The notes below the pieces were generated by a model. It had not been told where the DNA came from and searched no databases. It saw only the letters and a list, made by a program, of their open reading frames with translations. Of a DNA stretch of 17,879 nucleotides, positions 7,646-13,976 are shown in pieces; positions within the stretch are counted from its first letter, which is position 1; each line of letters starts with the position of its first letter. The position numbers were made by a program, and so were the translations under genes. Source of the DNA: JAWOGN01 sp046496815 (GTDB lineage: Bacteria; Desulfobacterota; DSM-4660; Desulfatiglandales; Desulfatiglandaceae); the NCBI GenBank assembly GCA_046496815.1, contig JAWOGN010000274.1, positions 1-17,879 on the forward strand, in the 5' to 3' direction.

Positions 7646-8059
7646 TCAAGCGTATCCTTTGTCGAGCAAGATCTTGATAAGCTGCACAGCCTGGTCCACG
7701 CTCGTGGATGCTCGGGGAATGTATCCGGGCAGCTTGATCGACAAGAGATCGGCTTCTTTGAAGAAACGGTCTTCAACCGGACCGGTCAGTTCTTTCAGAC
7801 TGACTCCTTGGTCCTGTGCCTCGGCAATGGCTTTGTCTTCCACGTCGGTAAAATTAATCATCCTCTCTACCTGATAACCCAGGTATTCCATGTATCTCTG
7901 AAGAACATCTTCATAGAGAAAAGTTCTGTAGTTGCCGACGTGGGCCCTGCCGTATGTAGAAGGACCGCATGTGAAAAGTTTCACCTTTCCTTCTTCTCTG
8001 CTTTTGAAAAGTTCTTTTCTTTTGGACAGGGTATTGGTGAGGTAGCGTTGAGTGTCCAC
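7646..8059 (-). pseudogene. Truncated cysteinyl-tRNA synthetase-like gene (N-terminal 137 residues)
   Basis: The open frame of 137 residues matches the first part of class I cysteinyl-tRNA synthetase. It has the N-terminal strand, CGPSTYGRAHVGN at 31-43 (zinc-type Cys31 and the HIGH-like HVGN), the YLEYLGY-like segment near 56-62 and NFTDVEDK at 69-76. Full CysRS is about 450-500 residues; here the frame stops after LLDKGYA, with no remaining zinc ligands, KMSKS loop or anticodon-binding part. Reading past the TGA gives further stops, so this is a real truncation, not one nonsense change. The translation signals remain: GTG at 8059 with AAAGGAG nine bases before. It may be a decayed second cysS copy or an expressed fragment. 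The ferredoxin follows after 25 bases. Confidence 0.8.
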
Positions 8060-8150
8060 GAACCTATTCTCCTTTTCTCACTCTTATAGCGAAACTGCCG
8101 CCATGAGTAAATGGAGTCAATCCTGTATTTTTCTTTTGGGTATTGGGTAT

Positions 8151-8574
8151 CAGGTACTGGGTATTGGTAAAAACCAGAGCATCAGAAAATCGTAAAAAAA
8201 CCTTAATCACGAAAGCACGAAAAGGGGAAAGCATCTGCCTTCGACAAGGATTCGGCGAGACAGGCGAAAAAGAAAGTCTTCAAAAGTTGTTAACGATTTC
8301 AACGACTTGGTTTTTTGTTTTAAAAATTTGATGAAATCGTAAAAAGTCGTCACCCCGTTGAAAATCCCGATGAATGCGGGATCTTCGAACGGGGGTCCAG
8401 CTCCTCCTTAAGTAATTGAAAAAACTGGATTCCGGTCTACACCGGAATGACGGAAAAAGATGATTTCCGACTTTTTACGAGACTATCAAATTTGATAACA
8501 TTCGAATTTGCCTTCACATTGATCCCCGACCCTCTTGATTTTACTGATACCCGGTCCCCAATACCCAGTACCTG
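8151..8574. repeat. 17-base perfect inverted repeat surrounding element B
   Basis: CAGGTACTGGGTATTGG at 8151-8167 is exactly inverted at 8558-8574. A further 8-base match, GGTATCAG at 8146-8153, pairs with 8544-8551 close by. The arms lie 170-190 bases left and about 80 bases right of element B. The sequence also repeats internally in tandem as gggtattggg/actgggtattgg. It may be an older element that element B entered. Confidence 0.6.
8338..8479 (+). repeat. MITE/REP-like palindromic element, copy B
   Basis: This 142-base element has perfect 12-base inverted ends, CGTAAAAAGTCG and CGACTTTTTACG. Two internal hairpins are seen, cccgatgaatgcggg and attccggtctacaccggaat. It matches copy A (3007-3147) in opposite orientation, about 93% by hand, and shares both ends with copy C (6163-6292). 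There is no coding capacity. Together with copy A it bounds the 5-kb oxygen-defence block as inverted repeats. Confidence 0.88.
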
Positions 8575-8748
8575 CTGCACAATCCCTAATTCCTCAATCC
8601 CCTATTCATCAATCATCAATCGTCAATTACTGGGTTCCTCAATGCCAACGTACAGGGTTTTTCAGACGAAAATACGGAATTGGGAGTATTGCTTCCATGC
8701 TCTTTGACGGACATCATACAGAGGCAATGAACAACACAAGGGGCGCCT

Positions 8749-9528
8749 ATGAAACTCAAGGGTAAAACAGCGGTTGTTACCGGTGCAGGTCGCGGGCTGG
8801 GGCAGGCCATTGCCCTCGCCATGTCCGAAGAAGGCGCGCGACTGACAATCATGAGCAGGTCCGTGAAGGAACTGGAGCTCACAGCCCACAAAATTGTCGA
8901 ACAGGGCGGAGAATGCCTGGTCTTTCAAGGTGATGTTTCAGACCCGAACAGCGTGGCCGGCATGGCAAGACAAACCTTGGAGCGCTTTTCGAGAGTGGAT
9001 GTGCTGGTAAACAACGCTGCTGTTATCGGCCCGACACGCTTTTTGGAGGACGCGGACTTTGAGACCTGGGAGAAGACGATTGACATCAATCTCAACGGCC
9101 CCTTTTTTTGCGCCCGAGCCCTGGTCCCTTCCATGGCCCGCCAAGGAGGCGGCAAAATTATCAGCATTTCTTCAGGCTTGGGGCAGATGCCTTTTCCAAG
9201 ATTTTGCGCCTACAGCGTATCGAAAGCAGGAATCATCCAACTGACACAGTCCCTGTCCGAGGAACTCAAGGGAATGAATATAAGGGTCAACGCCATTGAC
9301 CCGGGCGTTATGGACACGAGCATGCAGGAGCAAATCAGGGCACTGGGCCCGTCCATACTGGGAAAATCCATCCACGGTCATTTCGTTGAATACAAGGAAA
9401 AAGGTCAACTCAAAGATCCCAGGGAAGTGGCGGCTCTTGCCGTGTTTCTGGCTTCGGATGAAGCAGACCACCTGAGCGGATACAACGGAACGCTCACCGA
9501 TTACGACAACCTCGGATGGAAACGTTAA
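8749..9528 (+). CDS. SDR family NAD(P)-dependent oxidoreductase
   Basis: A 259-residue classical short-chain dehydrogenase. It has the nucleotide-binding TGAGRGLG at 11-18, the NNAA motif at 88-91, structural Asn114 (DINLNG), catalytic Ser142 (ISISSG), and Tyr155/Lys159 in YSVSK. Length is normal. The substrate is unknown: the fold resembles 3-oxoacyl-ACP reductases and many sugar or steroid dehydrogenases. The acidic residue that selects NAD over NADP is not obvious, because the second strand reads TIMSRS, which suggests NADP. The ATG at 8749 follows AAGGGGCGCCT. A thiamine-binding protein gene lies 137 bases downstream, past a hairpin-rich spacer, so a shared transcript is doubtful. Confidence 0.93.
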   Translation: MKLKGKTAVVTGAGRGLGQAIALAMSEEGARLTIMSRSVKELELTAHKIVEQGGECLVFQGDVSDPNSVAGMARQTLERFSRVDVLVNNAAVIGPTRFLEDADFETWEKTIDINLNGPFFCARALVPSMARQGGGKIISISSGLGQMPFPRFCAYSVSKAGIIQLTQSLSEELKGMNIRVNAIDPGVMDTSMQEQIRALGPSILGKSIHGHFVEYKEKGQLKDPREVAALAVFLASDEADHLSGYNGTLTDYDNLGWKR

Positions 9529-9544
9529 ATAAAATAAGAAATCA

Positions 9545-9644
9545 GACAGGATTTACAAGATGATCAGGATATTTTTGCCTTTTCGTTTCTCCCTTCCTTG
9601 GGAAGGGAAAAATATAAAACCCGGTAAATCCTGTAGACCCTGTC
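9545..9644. repeat. Inverted-repeat intergenic element with terminator-like core
   Basis: The left arm GACAGGATTTACAAGAT and the right arm, read in reverse GACAGGGTCTACAGGATTTAC, are imperfect inverted copies about 100 bases apart. The core at about 9587-9612 folds as CCCTTCC-TTG-GGAAGGG flanked by T- and A-rich runs, which could act as an intrinsic terminator in either direction. It fills the gap between the SDR and MTH1187 genes. Confidence 0.6.
9587..9615 (+). terminator. Probable hairpin terminator after the SDR gene
   Basis: A perfect 7-base stem CCCTTCC/GGAAGGG with a 3-base loop is extended by weaker T-A pairs and lies about 60 bases after the SDR stop codon. The run after the stem on the plus strand is A-rich rather than T-rich, and the T-rich run precedes it, so it would work better on the minus strand. 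It may instead be only the core of the repeat at 9545-9644. Confidence 0.35.
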
Positions 9645-9665
9645 CAAGAGAAAAGGAGGTATGCC

Positions 9666-9977
9666 ATGTTGTTCGAACTGAGTATCATTCCATTGGGAAA
9701 AGACACCCACCTGAGCGGTGAGATAGCCGAAGTGATGAAGATTATTGACGGTGCAGGCTTTCTCTATCAGTTGACCCCCTCGGGCACATGCATTGAAGGA
9801 GGCTGGGAGGAAGTCATGGTCCTCATCAAAAAGTGTCATGAACAAATGAGGGAGCGGTCTCCCCATGTCATTACCACGATCAAGATAGAGGACGAGGAAG
9901 GGGGCCAAAACAAACTGACGAAGAACGTGGAGTCGATTGAAGAGAAAGTAGGGAAAAAACTTAGCCGGACAAAATGA
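9666..9977 (+). CDS. MTH1187 family thiamine-binding protein
   Basis: A 103-residue protein beginning LFELSIIPLGKDTHLSGEIAEV, with the family's middle segment GAGFLYQLTPSGTCIEG and the EVMVLIKKCHEQ helix. It belongs to the MTH1187/YkoF-like (DUF77) fold, whose members bind thiamine or a related ligand and form tetramers. The C-terminal extension after residue 88 is charged and slightly longer than usual. The start has GAAAAGGAGG directly upstream. There is no other thiamine gene nearby, so the cellular role cannot be inferred from context. Confidence 0.9.
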   Translation: MLFELSIIPLGKDTHLSGEIAEVMKIIDGAGFLYQLTPSGTCIEGGWEEVMVLIKKCHEQMRERSPHVITTIKIEDEEGGQNKLTKNVESIEEKVGKKLSRTK

Positions 9978-10301
9978 TGCAAGGCGTAAGGCTCAAGTGG
10001 CAGATGCCTGGAAATCGGCGGGGAGATAGAAAATTTTCAAATGTTCAAATGATCAAAACGGCAGAAAGGCAAGTAATATCCTTGCGAGAAAAAAGTTTTG
10101 GTCATTTGGTATTGCCCTTCGGCTTCGCTCAGGGAGATGAGTGCTGCGATTTTACTCAGGCCGTGAGTCTGTCGAACATTCTGTCGAACCACTTCGGATT
10201 TCGGATTTTGTCGCTTGCGCTGAACTCGCACGCCGCATTAGCATCGGAGGGTGAATATTGATTTATCTGCGACCTAAATGTTCAAGAAGGCAGGAGAAGT
10301 C
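9978..10301. other. Intergenic stretch with degraded repeat sequence
   Basis: No gene is supported in these 324 bases. The middle holds GC-rich, TTCG-containing fragments such as CCCTTCGGCTTCGCTCAGGG near 10118 (a stem with CCCT and AGGG ends) and ctgtcgaac repeated at 10172 and 10182. These look like worn dispersed intergenic repeats. The right end carries a ribosome site (CAGGAGAAG) for the disabled rubrerythrin copy. Confidence 0.5.
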
Positions 10302-10461
10302 ATGGCTAAGACGGAGAGCCACTTGAAGCAGGCTTTTGCGGGCGAACCCCAGGCCTATCAGCGATACCTGGCCTATGCGCAAAGAGCCGCCGGATAAATG
10401 TCCGGTTTGCGGCGCTGTAAAGAAGGGCTTCTGCATAGTGGTCAGTGTAAAATCCCGTTAA
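10302..10461 (+). pseudogene. Rubrerythrin with internal deletion
   Basis: The start ATG 10302, with its ribosome site, opens with 30 residues nearly identical to the intact rubrerythrin at 5251 (MAKTESHLKQAFAGEPQAYQ, then RYLAYAQRAA). It then jumps to the last ~23 residues of the same protein (PPDKCPVCGAVK...VVSVKSR) in a different frame. About 115 internal residues, including most di-iron ligands and the first CxxC, are missing, and the reading frame stops just after the junction. Both flanks of the lost segment in the intact copy contain a similar AAAG.GCC.CC.GA string, so deletion between short direct repeats is likely. AGES has become AGEP. It cannot make a working enzyme. Confidence 0.92.
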
Positions 10462-10588
10462 GGTTATCTCGATATTGCTCTAACGAAGCTTCGCCTCAAG
10501 CCAACCGGGCTTTTGCCTGGGATGGCCACTCTCCTCAAGGCGATATCTATAGCGTTCGGTGGACGCAGCGTAGGCTCACCCAGAAAGC

Positions 10589-11533
10589 TTACGCTCTTTC
10601 GATTCTCACAATGCCGAGCCATTCGGGATGGTGGGCGGTCGCATCGTACTTGGCTGTGGTCTTGAAGCCTTCGTATTTGCCGTTTTGCGCGGCCGCTTTC
10701 GTGCGGTCCAGAAGTTCCGAGATTTGATCTTGAGACAGCTGTGAAAAGGTCCGCACAGCCTCCATGGCTTGGTAGAGAACGTCCATGCGCTCTATACCGG
10801 TGATGACTGCGGACACGGGCAGGGACATGGCGTAGTGAAGGCATTCGATAGGTTTCACCAACCCGGTGGCAAGGATGGCGCCTGCGCCCATGGGTTTCAT
10901 TCCGAGGACCGCGATATTTCTCTCCAGGAGGTCAGGGAGCACTTTGTGCTGAAAGCTGCGGAAATGGGCATCCATCACATTGAGCGGCATCTGAACAGTG
11001 TCGAACCGGAAGCCCTGGTCTTCGGCTACCTCCAGCATGCGAAGGTGCACCAGGGGGTCCTTGTGCCCCGTGAATCCCACGTAGCGCACCTTTTCCTTCT
11101 CGCGGGCCATTTGCACTGCTTCAAGCGCCCCACCCTGTGCAAAGATGAGGTCCGGGTCTTCCATCCTTATGACTTCATGGAATTGCATGAGGTCGATTCT
11201 GTCCGTCCGAAGCCGCAAAAGCGACTCATCGATTTGCTTTTCAGCGGTCCTCCTGTCCCTGCCGTCTATCTTTGACATGAGAAAGACCTTGTCCCGGTAG
11301 CCGTCTTTGAGCGCTTGGCCCATCCGGATCTCGCTGATGCCTTCATGGTAGTCCCAGCAGTTGTCCATAAAGGTGATGCCGTTGTCCACGGCGGTCCGGA
11401 TAATGCGCACGCTCTCCTCTTCGCTCTCGGCCATTCCGAGGTGGAACCCTCCGAGTCCGATGAGGGACACGATCTCTTGGGTGCTTCCCAATTTGCGATA
11501 GAGCATATCTCCCGTTCTAATCTGCTCATTCAT
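10589..11533 (-). CDS. Aldo/keto reductase family oxidoreductase
   Basis: A 314-residue aldo/keto reductase that reduces a carbonyl with NAD(P)H. The catalytic tetrad is visible: Asp57 and Tyr62 (MDNCWDYHEG), Lys88 (LMSKIDGRD) and His119 (MQFHEV). The barrel is followed by KPMGAGAIL and VSAVITGIERMD, typical of the family's cofactor-binding end. Length is normal. The substrate is unknown; it lacks the extra CxxCxxC iron-sulfur extension found in many anaerobe members. The ATG at 11533 has AGGAGACG upstream. It stands alone on the minus strand between two decayed plus-strand fragments and appears intact. Confidence 0.93.
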   Translation of the reverse strand: MNEQIRTGDMLYRKLGSTQEIVSLIGLGGFHLGMAESEEESVRIIRTAVDNGITFMDNCWDYHEGISEIRMGQALKDGYRDKVFLMSKIDGRDRRTAEKQIDESLLRLRTDRIDLMQFHEVIRMEDPDLIFAQGGALEAVQMAREKEKVRYVGFTGHKDPLVHLRMLEVAEDQGFRFDTVQMPLNVMDAHFRSFQHKVLPDLLERNIAVLGMKPMGAGAILATGLVKPIECLHYAMSLPVSAVITGIERMDVLYQAMEAVRTFSQLSQDQISELLDRTKAAAQNGKYEGFKTTAKYDATAHHPEWLGIVRIERA

Positions 11534-11872
11534 AGCTCGTCTCCTGAAATTTTTTAAGGTATAATCACGAAAACACCTGTGCGTAGCCGCTTCGGCGAAC
11601 GCAGGCGAAATAGCAAACAGGAAAAAAAGGGCCTAACGATTTTGGCTGCTAGGTGGGATTTTAATGACTTCAACAGTTTTTAACATTTAAACGAAAAAAT
11701 GAATAGGATGCAATGGGTCAGAGCCTGTATTTTTTCGCAGCCCAAACAGTAGGGTTACGCACTTCGAATCCGTACAGCTTCGGGGAACGTTAAATACAGA
11801 ATTGGAAGTATTCCAATACAAGGCCATTTGGGCTATTTTTGTAAAAAGCCAAGGAAGGAGGGATCCCTCAAT
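11534..11872. other. Intergenic region with palindromes
   Basis: No supported gene lies in these 339 bases. A stretch beginning aatcacgaaaacac near 11566, followed by ttcggcga and caggcgaaa, resembles the segment near 8206 and is probably a shared dispersed repeat. At 11801-11816 lies the perfect palindrome TTGGAA-gta-TTCCAA. AGCCCAAA at 11739-11746 is inverted at 11827-11834, followed by ATTTTT. A strong ribosome site (AAGGAGGG) precedes the hemerythrin stump. Confidence 0.5.
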
Positions 11873-11998
11873 ATGATGCCCATCGGCCCTTTGATGATCG
11901 AGCACAGGCTCATCGAGCGCGTGATTGGTCTTATGAAAAGGGAGGCGCAACAGGCTGAAAAAGAAAAGCAGGTGAGCCCCAGTTTCGTTGAGGCGGCT
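11873..11998 (+). pseudogene. 5' fragment of a second hemerythrin gene
   Basis: The first 42 codons (MMPIGPLMIEHRLIERVIGL...SFVEAA) closely match residues 1-42 of the intact hemerythrin at 6336, including a good ribosome site. The similarity ends abruptly at about 11998, and beyond it the DNA matches the reverse strand of a different gene. Only one of the iron-binding histidines remains (His11), so the fragment cannot bind a di-iron centre. Confidence 0.88.
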
Positions 11999-12093
11999 AT
12001 GTGGGGCAGACCATCAGCATCGGCGGTGGCGACAAAGGCGTGTCCCAGTCGACTTCCCAGTTCAACGGCCTTTTCAATCGTTTCCCCGCGCAT
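11989..12093 (-). pseudogene. 5' fragment of a PNPOx-like flavin-binding protein gene
   Basis: From the ATG at 12093, with AGAGAGGAAG upstream, 35 codons read MRGETIEKAVELGSRLGHAF, then VATADADGLPHIAAS. This resembles the start of pyridoxamine 5'-phosphate oxidase-fold proteins (the ATxxxDGxPH pattern). The resemblance stops where the hemerythrin fragment of the opposite strand begins, with about 10 shared bases at the seam. Only the N-terminal tenth to quarter of such a protein is left. The family call rests on a short motif and is moderate. Confidence 0.6.
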
Positions 12094-12160
12094 CTTTCAA
12101 ACTTCCTCTCTGTCATCTCATTCACTGAGGTTAAGACTTTCAGCTTCCCCAAATTGCCAA

Positions 12161-12590
12161 TCAGCTTTTGAATGCAGAAATGCCTATGATGTCTTGGCCG
12201 AGTACCAGAGCGTGCATACTGTCAGTTCCCTCCAACGTACTCAGCGCCTCAAGGTCGCAAAGGTGAGAAATCACGTAGTGATCCGCAAGAATCCCCCTCC
12301 CTCCCAGAACATCTCTGGCCTCACGCACGCTGTACCATACCTGGCTTGATTCAAACACTCAAAGGCAGCCTTGAGGCCGAGGGCTCCGGGCAGCAGGGCT
12401 TCCCGTCCGACTTCGCAGTCTTTGAGTTCCAACAGAGCAGTGGGTGACGCACGATAAGCGAACTTGTGCTGAATGGCTGTGGCCCGGAATTCGGGGTTTC
12501 GGGTTTCAACGAAAAAGCTTCATCGTCCCGGTGAACCGGCCACGTTTTTGCCCGAGTATGCCCATTGCCCCCCTGGCAAGTGCTGGAAAG
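12161..12590 (-). pseudogene. Decayed acyl-CoA dehydrogenase (glutaryl-CoA dehydrogenase-like) remnant
   Basis: Two adjacent frames match successive parts of an acyl-CoA dehydrogenase. One reads FVETRNPEF, HKFAYRASPTALLELKDCEV and LLPGALGLKAAFECLNQARYG, the middle domain and the start of the helical domain. After a frame change and missing sequence, the other reads REARDVLGGRGILADHYVIS then LEALSTLEGTDSMHALVLGQ, the usual C-terminal end, stopping at TGA 12161. About 100 residues between them are gone, and at least one further shift lies near 12520. The LEALSTLEGT region and the CLNQARYG motif point to the glutaryl-CoA dehydrogenase subgroup. It is not functional. Confidence 0.82.
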
Positions 12591-12605
12591 CATGCCTATA
12601 TGAGG

Positions 12606-12640
12606 AAAAGCAGCCCGGCTTGCGCGACCGGGTTGCTTTT
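12606..12640 (-). terminator. Strong intrinsic terminator
   Basis: AAAAGCAGCCCGG pairs with CCGGGTTGCTTTT (13 pairs with one G-T) around a 9-base loop. On the minus strand it ends in CTTTTCC, and it begins only 5 bases after the stop codon of the 67-residue gene (12646). The A and T runs on both sides let it work in both directions. Confidence 0.85.
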
Positions 12641-12645
12641 AGCCA

Positions 12646-12849
12646 CTAACTGGGACTTTTGGACTCGCTGAATTTCAACTTCCCTTCGCCGGGGACGCTC
12701 TTGGGATCCTTCAGTCGAGAAGCATCATCCACACAGTTCTTTTTTTGTTCCTCCGATACGGAGTTCGGATCCCTCAAAGAGTCCAAGGGACAGAGGAACC
12801 TATTTCCTGCATTGTCTTTTACCCACACCAATTGTTCGTCGGCCATCAT
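12646..12849 (-). CDS. Small uncharacterised protein, 67 residues
   Basis: A real small gene judged by its signals: AGGAGG lies just before the double ATG at 12849/12846 (the second has the better spacing), and a strong terminator follows the stop. The product opens ADEQLVWVKDNAGNRFLCPL, then has an internal near-repeat: residues 22-30 (LDSLRDPNS) resemble 44-52 (ASRLKDPKS). Two cysteines (Cys19, Cys39) are present and the C-terminal end is polar and Lys/Ser-rich. I do not recognise a named family. It lies 51 bases after pcm on the same strand, so the two are likely co-transcribed. Confidence 0.75.
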   Translation of the reverse strand: MMADEQLVWVKDNAGNRFLCPLDSLRDPNSVSEEQKKNCVDDASRLKDPKSVPGEGKLKFSESKSPS

Positions 12850-12900
12850 ACGTCCTCCTGTATAAAGTTTTTTGGTTGACGGCAGGCACGGATCGATACA

Positions 12901-13548
12901 TTATCCCGTCCACCCGTACTCGCCGATAAGGCTCACGAAACGGACGGCCCCAAGACTCTTTTCAGAAAAACCCCCGTCCTTTTTCGTGATTTTCATTAGT
13001 TCCTGCCCGAGCCTGTCCCCAACGGGCACCAAAAGGCGACCTCCCTCGTTCAGCTGATCCGTCAAGGGTTTTGGAATACTCGGAGCACCCGCCGTGACAA
13101 TAATCGCATCATACGGCGCTTGTTCACTCCAGCCGAAAGTGCCGTTAAAGGCTTTGAAGAAAACGTTCGTATATCCCAATTCATTCAAGGTCTCTTTCGC
13201 TCTTTCCAGAAGTGACTCTATTCTTTCAACGGTATAGACGATCTCTGACAACTCCGCCAAAACTGCGGTCTGGTAGCCGCTGCCCGTTCCGATTTCCAGC
13301 GTTCTCTCCTTCCCTTTCAGTTCCAGCGCTTGGGTCATCAGGGCGACGATGTAGGGTTGCGATATGGTCTGATCTTCTCCGATGGGCAAGGGGTTGTCGT
13401 CATAAGCATGTGGTTTCATCCGTTCACCCACAAATCTCTCTCTCGGGACCTTGCCCATGGCCCGGAGGACTCGGGGGTCGTGGATTCCTCTGGGAAGCAT
13501 TTGCGTTTTGATCATGTTTTCCCTGGCCAGGGTAAAGTCGCTCACCAT
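12901..13548 (-). CDS. pcm: Protein-L-isoaspartate O-methyltransferase
   Basis: This 215-residue enzyme uses S-adenosylmethionine to methylate isoaspartyl residues in aged proteins and so starts their repair in the cytoplasm. Seen motifs: the family opening MIKTQMLPRGIHDPRVLRAM, VPRERFV at 34-40, the substrate-side TISQPYIVALM at 61-71, the SAM-binding LEIGTGSGYQTAVLAEL at 84-100, YDAIIVTAGAP, and GGRLLVPVGDR. Length is normal. The ATG at 13548 has GGAGAAGG upstream. It is followed on the same strand by the 67-residue gene and the terminator at 12606. Confidence 0.96.
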   Translation of the reverse strand: MVSDFTLARENMIKTQMLPRGIHDPRVLRAMGKVPRERFVGERMKPHAYDDNPLPIGEDQTISQPYIVALMTQALELKGKERTLEIGTGSGYQTAVLAELSEIVYTVERIESLLERAKETLNELGYTNVFFKAFNGTFGWSEQAPYDAIIVTAGAPSIPKPLTDQLNEGGRLLVPVGDRLGQELMKITKKDGGFSEKSLGAVRFVSLIGEYGWTG

Positions 13549-13976
13549 AAACCTTCTCCTCGTTGGTTTTAGAATGGGCAGTGGTCAGGCTTTCACTGCG
13601 GATACCCTTCCGGTTCCAATACTTATAAAAATATAAATGCAAGAGAGCACGGATGGGAATACGGTTCATGCTGTATATTCCCTTTAAAAACTACGTATTC
13701 ATTGAGGAATGAAACCCCGCACCGGCTTCGGCAGGGCAGTCTTCTCCTCAGCGTGAAAAGAAGCGAAATCTCCGACAGGCCGCAGCTTGACCGCTGGAGA
13801 ATCAAATACGGACAGTTGGATCCGCAAATACAGGATCGAACCCATTCCAAAACCAGAAAGATCTGAGCATTATCTAAGCAGGCGTGAATAAGCAATGCGC
13901 TTTGGGGTCAACGGGGTATCTGTCAATGCCACGGTGCAACCGAAAAAACAAAAAACCCTAAAACAGAAAGGAGAAG
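13549..13976. other. Divergent promoter region between pcm and hsp20
   Basis: No supported gene lies in these 428 bases. An inverted repeat GGGAATA (13655-13661) / TATTCCC (13676-13682) with a 14-base spacer, followed by TTTAAAAA, might be an operator. No CIRCE element (TTAGCACTC-N9-GAGTGCTAA) is visible, although a heat-shock gene follows. The right end is A-rich and contains the AGAAAGGAGAAG ribosome site for the heat-shock gene. Confidence 0.5.

Larger units (their letters stand above)
8060..8748. other. Intergenic region rich in repeats between divergent genes
   Basis: This 689-base gap between the CysRS-like fragment and the SDR gene holds no supported gene. It contains a 17-base inverted repeat (8151-8167 and 8558-8574), a degraded stretch starting aatcacgaaagcac near 8206 that resembles 11566 onward, element B (8338-8479), and a low-complexity segment of atcaatc-like units near 8598-8630. 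The ribosome site of the SDR gene (AAGGGG) lies at its right end. Confidence 0.6.

Noticed and set aside
8598..8632. atcaatc-like units as a CRISPR array or tandem repeat locus
   Set aside because: The units are only about 7 bases, imperfect and without spacers; this is low-complexity intergenic sequence.
10567..10595. Stem AGCGTAGGCT/AGCTTACGCT at the aldo/keto reductase stop codon as a terminator
   Set aside because: It has one mismatch, no T run after it on the minus strand, and overlaps the last codons.
10464..10844. Second minus-strand frame of 126 residues
   Set aside because: It overlaps the C-terminal part of the aldo/keto reductase in another frame; the reductase frame carries the family motifs.
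11761..11800. ttcgaatcc as a tRNA T-loop
   Set aside because: There are no matching acceptor or anticodon stems around it.
13623..13895. Minus-strand frame of 90 residues between pcm and hsp20
   Set aside because: There is no ribosome site and no recognisable or repeated motif, the composition is Cys/Leu-rich, and it looks like random open frame.
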